From positions 917,376 to 981,375 of the forward strand of contig NZ_OX373462.1 in assembly GCF_947331815.1 (NCBI RefSeq): a DNA stretch of 64,000 bases, given 5' to 3'. This DNA is from Cyanobacterium sp. uoEpiScrs1. GTDB lineage: Bacteria; Cyanobacteriota; Cyanobacteriia; Cyanobacteriales; Microcystaceae. The notes below the pieces were generated by a model. The model was given only the letters and a program-made list of their open reading frames with translations. It ran no database searches and was not told where the DNA came from. Below are positions 41,455 through 50,206 of the stretch, one piece after another (position 1 is the first letter of the stretch; every line of letters begins with the position of its first letter). The position numbers and the translations under genes are program-made.

Positions 41455-42402
41455 TTAAGGTAGCTTGGGACTTGGAAAGACTGTACCTGAGGCGGTTGTA
41501 TCTTGATGACAATACAAATATTCTTGAGACACAATTACTCCATCAGTATTAATCCAAACCAAAGATATTTCCATAACTTCTCCCTTACTCAAAGATACTA
41601 ATGAAAAATTACGTAATTTAACTTTATTCCTTTCTATATAACGAGGAACACTAGCAGCATTCAAATAAATTGTTTTTGTTGAATTACGTTTAACCTTAAT
41701 TCTGAATTGAGAATTCGTATATCGTAATCGGTGATGCATATGCCCAAAAGTTACAAGAGGAACGTTCTTCCCTAAGGCGTGAACTTCAGCGATAGCCTGT
41801 GCAAAGTCAGGGTCTCCATGATCGCCTCCCAGGGGTTTCCAATCACGCCCGCAGATCGATTGGGGTTCTTCTCCTAATCCTGCTGGTCCATTATGTCCTA
41901 AAAAAATCATGGTGTTATGCGCTGCTTGTCGGGCTGCAGCAACAATTTTAGCGGTAGACTCTGCAAAATTAGAGACACCGTAGCGATCATGCAAGAAAGC
42001 CTTGTTTTTCCACTGAGATCCTCCCCAACTATAGGGACGACTTCCAACTACTGAGAGGTTTAATTCCTCAAAATCTAGTTTTGCATAGCCAACATGAGCT
42101 GTTCCTAATAAATCGAGTTGTGCTTGTAGCCAATCTTCTTTCGTTCGATCATAAGGACATTGTTCGCGCCCCCACTGTGAAGCAGTATACCAGGCATCAT
42201 GATTGCCCATAATAGCTGCTTTAGGGAGATTGAGATCCGCGACTAGATGAACAATAGAAACTTCCTCATTTCCAAAATCTCCGACAAATAGAACAAGATC
42301 AACTCCTAAATTTTCTAGAGCGAGATTATCGTTTTCTTCCCATTGACCATGGACATCACCAACCACGGCAATAGTAACTTCTTGCTTTGAATAGTTAGCC
42401 AT
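41455..42402 (-). CDS. Calcineurin-like metallophosphoesterase, TIGR04168 type
   Basis: A two-metal phosphoesterase of 315 residues. The metal motifs appear in order: AVVGDVHGQW (D-x-H), FVGDFGNEE (G-D), AIMGNHDAWY (GNHD), FLGHNGPAGL and VTFGHMHHRLRY (GH-x-H). The spacing and the insert RPYSWGGSQWKNKAFL fit the TIGR04168 group found in cyanobacteria and plastids; the substrate is unknown. ATG at 42402 (MANYSKQEVTIAVVGD) is preferred to the ATG at 42423. It faces convergently toward pheA across the tRNA-Ser. Confidence 0.9.
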   Translation of the reverse strand: MANYSKQEVTIAVVGDVHGQWEENDNLALENLGVDLVLFVGDFGNEEVSIVHLVADLNLPKAAIMGNHDAWYTASQWGREQCPYDRTKEDWLQAQLDLLGTAHVGYAKLDFEELNLSVVGSRPYSWGGSQWKNKAFLHDRYGVSNFAESTAKIVAAARQAAHNTMIFLGHNGPAGLGEEPQSICGRDWKPLGGDHGDPDFAQAIAEVHALGKNVPLVTFGHMHHRLRYTNSQFRIKVKRNSTKTIYLNAASVPRYIERNKVKLRNFSLVSLSKGEVMEISLVWINTDGVIVSQEYLYCHQDTTASGTVFPSPKLP

Positions 42403-42569
42403 ACTAGCTGGATAAGGACCCAATTAAGTTTTTTAGTCCGACCTAGTTATCGTTGTAGCTTTTAATTTCAACGATACTTGAGAGTAGTGATTTATTTTTA
42501 AGGCTTTTTTACTAAAGTCTTTTCACTTACCCGTTTATCATAACATACACAAAAAATATAACCTTTAAT

Positions 42570-42686
42570 TTAATTAAAAGTGATGGGAACACTAAAATTA
42601 ACTTTGCCTGTATCCTTATATTGATATTCTTTTGTGGCAAGGAATAAAGCTGGTTGCTGCAACATATAATTGTCAACAAAACCATT
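42570..42686 (-). pseudogene. C-terminal coding relic, identity unknown
   Basis: The minus strand reads NGFVDNYMLQQPALFLATKE and then YQYKDTGKVNFSVPITFN before a TAA (42570-42572), with an in-frame stop directly upstream. The composition is that of a real folded protein end rather than random AT sequence. No start or upstream body is found, so it seems to be the 3' remnant of a lost gene. It sits upstream of the phosphoesterase gene on the same strand. The family is not recognised. Confidence 0.4.
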
Positions 42687-42784
42687 TTAGTTATAAATCT
42701 TATCTATCTAGGAGTGACAAAAAGAAAACTGTCACTTTTGTAAAAACCCTTAGAAGAAACTGATGAGATGATAAGTACGTGTGA

Positions 42785-42850
42785 GGAGTAAGAACGTAAA
42801 GACAAAAGCTTTCGGGGTCGAAACATGGCAAGACTCCCGAAAGTTTTTTG
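42785..42850 (+). ncRNA. Yfr2-like small RNA (Cyano-1 motif) candidate
   Basis: A 13-bp stem (42804-42816 pairing with 42836-42848; one G-U pair that would be A-C on the other strand) runs into a T6 tract, giving a strong plus-strand terminator. The loop side contains TCGAAACATGGCAAGAC, which resembles the unpaired GAAACAUGG core I recall for the abundant cyanobacterial Yfr2/Cyano-1 RNAs. The 5' end is not determined; the upstream promoter is unclear. Stem and strand are seen, the family assignment is from memory. Confidence 0.55.
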
Positions 42851-43873
42851 TTGTGAATATTAATTACTTATGTTCAAGTAGACTGTGCTGGTTATCTCTA
42901 ATTGTGGAAGAAACGCTAAGATGACTAGCATAGTTCTATTTACTATTGATTTAATATTTTAAAGGGCAATTTCTAAAATCAGAGATTGGTCGCCACAAAT
43001 AATTACGTTTGTATATATAATCTATTTCTGTTTATTATTTATCTCGTAAATCTGCATTTACTTATTTCTTGTTTATCTCAAAAAAACAAAATTATTCATT
43101 TTATTGTTTGGAAATAATTTTATTATAGTAATCATAGAATATCAGACATATTTTTTGTTAAAAAATATTATTTATAACATCAATAATTAATAGTATTTTT
43201 TGAATCACTGGATAAATATGTGCTAAATTCTTGTTGATTTATAGACTATCACACTAAGATCATAGTACAATTCACGTTGTTATGTCATCAGTTCTAAAAA
43301 CTTTTTTATTAATTTTTTAGGGCAAAAGAAGATTATTTGTTATAGTCGAGCAAAGCCAAATTACACTTTGGATCTCCTTGAGACCTGGCTTGTGGTAAAA
43401 TATAGTTACACCGAGCCTAGTATAGCAGACTGATAGCCGTAAATTTAGGACAATAACAGAAGTTATCAGTATCGCATAACATGTTAGAAAAGAACTGAAG
43501 TTTAGTTTGATAAAATAGCACACTCACTCAGAATGTAGACCATCATTGAACTACCTAAAATATAAAGCTTAACTTTTTAATTTTTACTTCTTGAGTTAGT
43601 CATAAGCAAATACAGAGTTTAGAAATATACTTTTATTAATTGATACAGGTTAATAACTTACTTTCCTAGCTTTTATACTAGATAAATTCTTGTGTTTAGA
43701 TAAAAAAACAATATTATTGGTAATAATGTTCTATTATTAAGGTATTAAGTAAACATTCAAGAATCTCAAAATAAAGAGAAAATCTAACAAAAAATTACTA
43801 TATTAAACTCTTCTTTTAAGAACTAACAACTGAAACTATATTTAGATTTAAAAAAAATCAAGAGGAACTCAAA

Positions 43874-44332
43874 ATGAAATATAGATACCGAATAAATCCT
43901 AGCTTGCTATATTTAGTCGGACTGTTAGGTATTTATAGCCCTGTGAATGCTAACTTAATGAGCGATCTCACGATTGAAATTACCGGATTTGGGGAACGTC
44001 GTGGACAGCTTTGTTTTAGTTTATTTTCAAGTAGTCAAGGTTTCCCTGATAGTAAGAAAGATGCAATTGAAAGTGAATGTGTAAAAATTACCAATAATCC
44101 TATGCGAGTAACATTCAATAACCTACCATCAAAAACCTATGCTGTGGCAGTTTTTTTAGATCATAATGAGGATGGGAAACTTAATCGTAATTTTATGGGG
44201 ATTCCTACAGAAAAATTTGGATTTTCTAGTAATCCAGTAATTAAGAGTGGCCCTCCTAAGTTTGGAGAGTCGGCTATTTTGGTAGTTGGTAGAAATATGA
44301 ATATTAAAATTAAATTACAATCTATTTTGTAA
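43874..44332 (+). CDS. DUF2141-domain exported protein
   Basis: A 152-residue protein with a signal peptide (LLYLVGLLGIYSPVNANL; cleavage near residue 26). The mature part matches DUF2141: LTIEITGFGERRGQLCFSLF, two cysteines, YAVAVFLDHNEDGKLNRNF, MGIPTEKFGFSSNP and a final beta strand. The family is a periplasmic beta-sandwich of unknown function. AGAGGA lies 7 nt before the ATG. The last nine or so codons form the left arm of a 28-bp perfect hairpin that also contains the stop codon (see 44293-44354). Confidence 0.85.
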   Translation: MKYRYRINPSLLYLVGLLGIYSPVNANLMSDLTIEITGFGERRGQLCFSLFSSSQGFPDSKKDAIESECVKITNNPMRVTFNNLPSKTYAVAVFLDHNEDGKLNRNFMGIPTEKFGFSSNPVIKSGPPKFGESAILVVGRNMNIKIKLQSIL

Positions 44333-44354
44333 TTTAATTTTAATATTCATATTT
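44293..44354 (+). terminator. 28-bp perfect hairpin spanning the stop codon of the DUF2141 gene
   Basis: Arms 44293-44320 and 44327-44354 are exact reverse complements around the loop tctatt. The left arm is coding (residues ...NMNIKIKLQ), the loop covers two codons and the TAA lies in the right arm. A short U-rich tail (atttttat) follows. It probably terminates transcription or protects the 3' end. Confidence 0.75.
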
Positions 44355-45974
44355 TTATGATTACTATGTAGTTTAGCTATAGTGTTTAATTTATTTATAT
44401 GAGAATTATTGTAAAAATAAGCTACTTAAATAAATTACTTTGAATTTAAATTGAAAAAATAAATAATTTTACATCTTCATCTTTAAAAGTGCTGATATTA
44501 TTATTCCGGACATTAACTTATGTATTTATTGGTAATTTATCAAAAATGAAATAATAAAACTAAGATGACTAACAAAATTTATGTAGATAAATATTTAGTT
44601 TTATCTCCTTATTTTTAAAATTTAAATACTATCAAAAATTTTTAATTTATTAACTCAATAATTTCATTATTTTATTTAATAAAGTCATAAAATTAGTATA
44701 TAAACACTAAGCAACTAAGCATTCTTACTGTGAACTAACTGATTTAAAACCACTATAAATCTTCTTTGTGTAGAAGGAAATTACTTACTTAATATAAGTA
44801 AATATTTTAGTTGATATATTTTTTTAAAAAATTAAAATTTGTCCTATTTTCTATGAAATATATACTGTTGATTTTGATAAAATAAAGAAGAAATTAAATA
44901 TGACTTTTAAAGAAAAATTGAAAATAGTTATGTCTTTAGTATCATGAGTTTTTAAGATATTTAAATCTGCTTTCCAGCTTATTCCCCAACACTTTACAGT
45001 CTATTAAAACTATTTTTGCAACTCAACTAAATAGTTTTATTAATATAAATTTATAGTATTGTAGCAAATTATTGTTTCCCCAAATAATAATAACAATAAT
45101 CGACTTTGATTTAAGTCTAACTTACTGTATTTGATAGGAATTTATATATTATTTCCTATTGATTATATCTGCATCCTCGGCTAAAAAATAACTAATCATA
45201 AGATCTATATCTTAACTCTAATACAGAATATAGTTTTATATGTCAAACTATAAATATTTATTTTTAACTTTTTAGAATCCTCCATGGACTTAATGATGAT
45301 TTTATCCTATCATCCATTTGTACTTCCGTATTTCTGAAAAAAAGTTATTGTATAAAACATATACAAATTTTATATATAATATAGAAACAACTTCTGTAAT
45401 ACAACAAAAACTAAGTCGTTAAGTATTTAACCTCAAAGATATATTTTATATAAAGTTTCAAACTATATTTCTTTAGATGAAACAATAAATTACCGTGTAT
45501 TCCCCTTTAACTGTACTTTGTGGTATTAACACCGAAAAACTATCACTCCGTACTAAGTGATTTCCTAAATATTAAGAAGAAACTATCTCTTTAAAAAAAT
45601 AGCCAAAACTAGATTATGGACTGTTTTTTTTCAGAATGGAGAAATTTAGTCTAACTGTTGATAATTTTCGACAAAAATTGAATAAGTCATTTTCGATTAC
45701 TTTTTCCAAATTAAATTGAGCATTATAAGAATCAAGAATCATAATCGTAACAGTAGTAGTTCCTAACCCGACATTCTTAAATCAAGAAAAAGTAAATCAT
45801 TTCTGTACTATTAGTTATCAATGGTGTCAAAATTCATTTTATTTACAGGTGCTCTAACAAAATCAAATAAAAGGTTAGTCTTGTCTAAGAATATATTTTT
45901 GTTTATTAACTTATTACAAAATTTCTGTTAAGATAATTCGAACATATGACTTAATTTTTGCTAAAAACATACTT
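44333..45974. other. AT-rich spacer upstream of ftsY
   Basis: About 1.6 kb. Apart from the right arm of the hairpin at its left edge I see no gene, RNA or repeat. The last 200 bp may hold the ftsY promoter. Confidence 0.5.
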
Positions 45975-47396
45975 ATGTTCAATTGGTTTTCTCGTAAAAT
46001 TGAAACGTCTGCTAAATCTCAAGAATCAAAATCTATTGAAGAAAAAACTCTTTCTTATTCCTCACAAACCGAAGCACAAATCCCGGAAGAAACATCCTCA
46101 TTAAGTCAAGAGGATTATCTGACTTGGGCTAAGTCTGCTTATCAAAGTATTCAACAGAGAAAAGAAGAGTCTAAATCAAAAATAACTGATACTGAAACTG
46201 ACTTACAACCAAGAGAAAACATAGAAATACAGTCTGGGACAACGACTAAAACTTCAACAACAGAAGTTCTTGAAGAACCTACTTCTGTTGAAAAACAAAC
46301 AACACCTGCTTGGACACAAAAATCTAATCGATTAGAAATTCTTAAGGAAACAGCGATAGAGACGGAAAAGATAGAAGAAGCCGGATTAGCCTTTGATGAA
46401 GAATTTGTCTGGTCAGTCAAAGTTCTTGCTGCTCAAGGCCGCGCACCTGAAGATATTTCCGCCGAAGAGATTAACTGGCTAAAACGACTACGTCAAGGGC
46501 TAGGTAAAACCCGTCGGGGACTAGTCAACAAACTAAAGGCAGTTGTTGGTCAAGGACCACTCAATCAGGACGCAGTAACAGAAATTGAAGCTTTATTGTT
46601 GCAAGCGGATGTAGGGTTAGAGGCTACTGATCATATTATTTCAGCCCTACAAAGTAGACTTCGCGAAGAGACATTACCCCCTGAACAGGCAATCGCTTAT
46701 CTTAAAGAAATTCTACGCGATATTCTTGACGCTCCTCTAAAACAAATAAGGAATCTTGGATTTGCCCCTGAAAAGAATACTCTCAATATTTGGTTAATGA
46801 CAGGAGTTAATGGTGCAGGTAAAACAACCACTATTGGAAAACTAGCTCATTTGTCCCAACAATCTGGTTATAGCTGCATCATCGCGGCAGCAGATACTTT
46901 TCGAGCAGCAGCAGTGGAACAGGTAAAAGTGTGGGGTCGGAGGAGTAATACTCTAGTTATCGCTAACCCAAGTAAAAATACAGATCCGGCGGCGGTAGTA
47001 TTTGACGGAATTGTAGCTGCTCAATCTCGTCAGATAGAACTTTTGTTAGTAGATACAGCAGGACGATTACAAAACAAAAAGAATCTGATGGAAGAGTTAT
47101 CTAAAATTAGACGAATTATTGACAAAAAAGCTCCCAATGCCCAAGTTGAAGCTTTACTAGTTCTCGATGCTACATTGGGGCAAAATGGACTACGTCAAGC
47201 TGAGGTTTTTTCTAAATCAGCAAATTTAACAGGGGTAGTTTTAACAAAATTGGATGGGACCGCTAAAGGTGGGGTAGCATTGGCCGTTTCTCAAAAACTT
47301 CATTTACCCATTCGCTTTATCAGTGCAGGAGAAGAAATTGAAGATTTACGTCCCTTTTCTAGTTACGAATTTGTAGAAGCTTTACTTAATGTTTGA
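45975..47396 (+). CDS. ftsY: Signal recognition particle receptor FtsY
   Basis: A GTPase that docks ribosome-SRP complexes at the membrane for co-translational insertion. 473 residues. An acidic, Glu/Ser/Thr-rich A domain (about 1-135) is followed by the N domain (WLKRLRQGLGKTRRGLVNKL, then GQGPLNQDAVTEIEALLLQA) and the G domain with P-loop GVNGAGKTTTIGKLA near 277, the AADTFRAAA signature, DTAGRLQNKKNL, TKLDGTAKGG and ISAGEEIEDLRPF. The first residues MFNWFSRK are the lipid-binding motif typical of cyanobacterial FtsY. The A-domain is variable, the rest well conserved. Confidence 0.97.
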   Translation: MFNWFSRKIETSAKSQESKSIEEKTLSYSSQTEAQIPEETSSLSQEDYLTWAKSAYQSIQQRKEESKSKITDTETDLQPRENIEIQSGTTTKTSTTEVLEEPTSVEKQTTPAWTQKSNRLEILKETAIETEKIEEAGLAFDEEFVWSVKVLAAQGRAPEDISAEEINWLKRLRQGLGKTRRGLVNKLKAVVGQGPLNQDAVTEIEALLLQADVGLEATDHIISALQSRLREETLPPEQAIAYLKEILRDILDAPLKQIRNLGFAPEKNTLNIWLMTGVNGAGKTTTIGKLAHLSQQSGYSCIIAAADTFRAAAVEQVKVWGRRSNTLVIANPSKNTDPAAVVFDGIVAAQSRQIELLLVDTAGRLQNKKNLMEELSKIRRIIDKKAPNAQVEALLVLDATLGQNGLRQAEVFSKSANLTGVVLTKLDGTAKGGVALAVSQKLHLPIRFISAGEEIEDLRPFSSYEFVEALLNV

Positions 47397-47795
47397 CATC
47401 AATTTTAATTTTTTGGTAAGTATTTTGTTTACTAATATTAAGTATTAAGCGCAAAAAGATACTTTATATATCCATTTGTGCCAAATATTAAATATTGCTA
47501 GTAAAGTCAATTAAAATGATCTAGTCGTTATTTAAATACACAAAATACTGATAGTATTTATCATTTTGAAATTTTTAAGAACAATTATGAAATATTAACA
47601 TTTAATAATAATCTAAAAATATTTGCTGCACATAGGACTAACAATCTTGTTCCTTTGTCAAAATAGACAACAGACCATTTTACTCGTTCAGATAAATATT
47701 TTTAGTTTTTGTTTTCATATATTGTAGGAGTATTTTCAATATATATATTTAAAGATTTTTAAATTATTTTTATTGTACATATTAGAATTTAAAAA
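47397..47795. other. Convergent spacer
   Basis: About 400 bp between the convergent ftsY and propeller-like genes. A 10-bp stem (tttttaaatt ... aatttaaaaa) near 47754-47794 directly precedes the minus-strand stop region and may serve as terminator. Nothing else is seen. Confidence 0.45.
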
Positions 47796-49295
47796 TTAAG
47801 GTAGCCATTTAGGACGAAATCCAATTAAAGGTAATTCTTTCAATTCCACTTGAGTACTAGAATTATTCTGTTCTGGTGGAATTAGCAGCCATAATTGTCC
47901 TCCAATAATTGCTTCTCCTGAATTACTAGTCAACTTATCATTAAAAATGGGATTATCACTAGTTATAATCTGGTCAAATAAAAGAGCCAAACCATCGGGA
48001 GCTAAACTAATATTTATATCCCGATAATCAGATAGAGTTGCCAAAGGCATCATAGCTCCTGTTTTAATATCAAACTTTGCGAAATAAGGTTGTTCTTTGT
48101 ATTCTTCAGTATCTACTAACTCAGTTAGCAAACAGTAAATAATAGTTCCCCTTAAATTAAATTGACAATCAATGATGGATCCTTCAGTCGTTAGAAGTTC
48201 CTTTTGTACTCCTTGGTTATTAACATAAAAAAGCGATCTCATATAACGCAAGTTAGCATCATCTGTATTGAAATCCACCATAGCTGCCGCCGAGCCATTA
48301 GGAGCAAAACTAAGTAATTGTCCAAATTTTGGTAGAAAATCTAAAGGTTCAGCTCGAGGTTCTAAGGGCAGGATTCCAATCCCTTCTCCTCTGGCTACTG
48401 CTAAAGTTTGACTGTCAGGGGTGATGGAAAATTCTCCGCCTGTAACCTTTAATCGTTCTGGTTTGTCCCCAGATTTTAGCATCCATAAGTCAAAATCAGC
48501 CGGATTTTGGCGGTTAACTCGTTGTATTACAATAATTTTTCCATCATTCGATAAATCAAACTGGTTGTTTTGATAGTCTTTATTATCAAGTATCAGTTCT
48601 GTTTTCCCGGGTTGGTTAGCTGTAGGGTTATCTACCCCATTATCAACTCCTGTTGTTACCTTATACAGTTGCAATTCTCGTAATCCTTCAATTCCTCGTC
48701 CTTGAGGTGCAGCAGAAAAGAGAATGTAATCACCTTGGGGATAAAATTCGAAATTAATGACAACTAGTTCTTTCGGAGTAAGAATTCGTTTGTTCTGTCG
48801 AGTTAAATTATAAAAAACTAGTCTTCCCTCCTCTTCGCCCTGAGTTCCAATATAAGCTAAAGCACGATCACGACTTTGAAACTCTCCTACAAATGGTTCC
48901 ATCACTTCCCCTGGTTGTCCTTGTTGTCTAAATCGCTCCTTGGCACCAGAAAGATAAATTTGATAGGTTTGTCCATAGGGAGCTGAGTTTTTTAAAGTGT
49001 AAGCTAGTCGTCGTCCAGCCCAACTAAACTTACCAGGAACAGGAGGATCAATTACTAAATTATTTTCAACACTAACGGTATCCATCGGGCGATTAAAGGT
49101 TAGAATAAATGCCCGATCTTTTGCCCCAATTTGCTTGTTTTGCCAAGTAAAACTTTTGACTCGAGGCCCTTTCTTAAAAAAACATTGACTTCCACAGTTA
49201 TTTTCTCCTATTATTAGACCTCCAATTACAAACATTAAAGCCGTCATTATAAATAAAGAAATTTTGTCAATAGGTCGCAATACTAACTTATTCAT
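47796..49295 (-). CDS. Membrane-anchored protein with Ig-like domain and beta-propeller
   Basis: A 499-residue protein. One N-terminal membrane helix (KISLFIMTALMFVIGGLIIG) is followed by a Cys pair (NNCGSQCFF). Residues about 55-130 look like a bacterial Ig-like (Big_5/SbsA) domain: AFILTFNRPMDTVSVENNLV, then WAGRRLAYTL and YGQTYQIYLSGA. The remainder has repeated short beta segments with DG/SG turns (FEFYPQGDYILFSAAP, FDLSNDGKIIVIQRV, FSITPDSQTLAVARG), as in TolB-like propellers. It starts 54 nt after the TIGR03943 gene and probably belongs to its operon. ATG at 49295 is preferred to the TTG at 49316. Function unknown. Confidence 0.7.
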   Translation of the reverse strand: MNKLVLRPIDKISLFIMTALMFVIGGLIIGENNCGSQCFFKKGPRVKSFTWQNKQIGAKDRAFILTFNRPMDTVSVENNLVIDPPVPGKFSWAGRRLAYTLKNSAPYGQTYQIYLSGAKERFRQQGQPGEVMEPFVGEFQSRDRALAYIGTQGEEEGRLVFYNLTRQNKRILTPKELVVINFEFYPQGDYILFSAAPQGRGIEGLRELQLYKVTTGVDNGVDNPTANQPGKTELILDNKDYQNNQFDLSNDGKIIVIQRVNRQNPADFDLWMLKSGDKPERLKVTGGEFSITPDSQTLAVARGEGIGILPLEPRAEPLDFLPKFGQLLSFAPNGSAAAMVDFNTDDANLRYMRSLFYVNNQGVQKELLTTEGSIIDCQFNLRGTIIYCLLTELVDTEEYKEQPYFAKFDIKTGAMMPLATLSDYRDINISLAPDGLALLFDQIITSDNPIFNDKLTSNSGEAIIGGQLWLLIPPEQNNSSTQVELKELPLIGFRPKWLP

Positions 49296-49348
49296 AAGAA
49301 TATGGTCAAACAACAATTAATTTCTTTTCAAGAAAGTTGTGAGTATGT

Positions 49349-50167
49349 TTAATATCCATAAGGAGAATCAGGAGTAGGAATAGTTTTAATAGATGTAGCT
49401 TCTAACACTAATTGGCGTTTTTTTATAGGAGTTTCTTTCATGGTTTGTGTATCAACTTTCAGAGTTTCTGTTATCATTAGTGCCTCTACCTCTAGCCAAG
49501 TATCAGGAGGATAAGTATTACGATCACTCTTTAATTTTAAAGGCAACCCTACTGGATAGGCATCTACTGCACAACAAGTAATAATAAAACGACTTAGGAA
49601 AACATAATTTCTAGGTAAAATAGAGGAGTGAACCACAAACCCTGTGACTTTAGCCTTTTGTCCTTCATAGGCGTCAGGTTCAGGATAAGCATTCAATGTA
49701 CGGATCCATTCAATAAGAGATCTTTCCTCTGGTTTGAGAGTGGATCTGAAGATTTGGGTTTGGGTTCGAGTGACGGGCAAAGATTCGGAAATTCCCCTCT
49801 GTAATGCCATTTTACTATTGAAAATAGTTGGGGGAATCATTAGTCCAGCGATAGCTGTCACAATTAGTAAACTACTGCTCCACACTGGAGGAAACAACGT
49901 CACATGTTGGACTGCCTTAAAATTTGTAGAAGTGGTGTTTTTTCTGCGTAAACTTTTGATAAATTGTGAAATTTTAAACCCAGTTAATATAAATAGAATG
50001 ACGCTGGTAACGAAAACCAGCCAAAAGTAATTAGGATGGATCAATAACTTTAATTGTCCAGTTGCCCAATATTTAAACAATAAAATCGTCCAGGCTAGCA
50101 AGGCTAACACATCTAACCCTGGTATAATAAATTTTCGAGAAGATTTTAATTTTGAAATAAAAGTCAT
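49349..50167 (-). CDS. TIGR03943 / DUF1980 membrane protein, permease partner
   Basis: A 272-residue membrane protein. Hydrophobic helices are visible at about 15-30 (LDVLALLAWTILLFKYW), 45-65 (YFWLVFVTSVILFILTG) and 95-115 (SSSLLIVTAIAGLMIPPTIF). The C-terminal globular part carries GFVVHSSILPRNYVFLSRF followed by ITCCAVDAYPVGLPLK, with the Cys pair typical of the family, then a beta-rich end. TIGR03943 proteins are nearly always encoded next to a DUF318 permease, as here, 39 nt downstream on the same strand. The pair is thought to be a transporter of unknown substrate, with metals suspected. Confidence 0.88.
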   Translation of the reverse strand: MTFISKLKSSRKFIIPGLDVLALLAWTILLFKYWATGQLKLLIHPNYFWLVFVTSVILFILTGFKISQFIKSLRRKNTTSTNFKAVQHVTLFPPVWSSSLLIVTAIAGLMIPPTIFNSKMALQRGISESLPVTRTQTQIFRSTLKPEERSLIEWIRTLNAYPEPDAYEGQKAKVTGFVVHSSILPRNYVFLSRFIITCCAVDAYPVGLPLKLKSDRNTYPPDTWLEVEALMITETLKVDTQTMKETPIKKRQLVLEATSIKTIPTPDSPYGY

Positions 50168-50206
50168 TACTAAATTGATATTATTTGATTAAGCATTGCT
50201 TTGATT

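Larger units (their letters stand above)
42403..43873. other. Spacer with a gene relic and a small RNA
   Basis: About 1.5 kb. It holds the minus-strand coding relic 42570-42686, a short hairpin (agtgaca / tgtcact, 42713-42736), the Yfr2-like RNA at about 42785-42850 and then about 1 kb of AT-rich sequence without a credible gene. Confidence 0.55.

Noticed and set aside
42774..42792. The Yfr1 core ACTCCTCACAC on the minus strand next to the Yfr2-like RNA
   Set aside because: The conserved 11-mer is present on the minus strand, but the two flanking hairpins and the 3' terminator typical of Yfr1 are missing. On the plus strand it is simply upstream of the other RNA.
43317..43523. 68-codon minus-strand frame
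   Set aside because: No homology that I recognise and no translation signal; probably chance.
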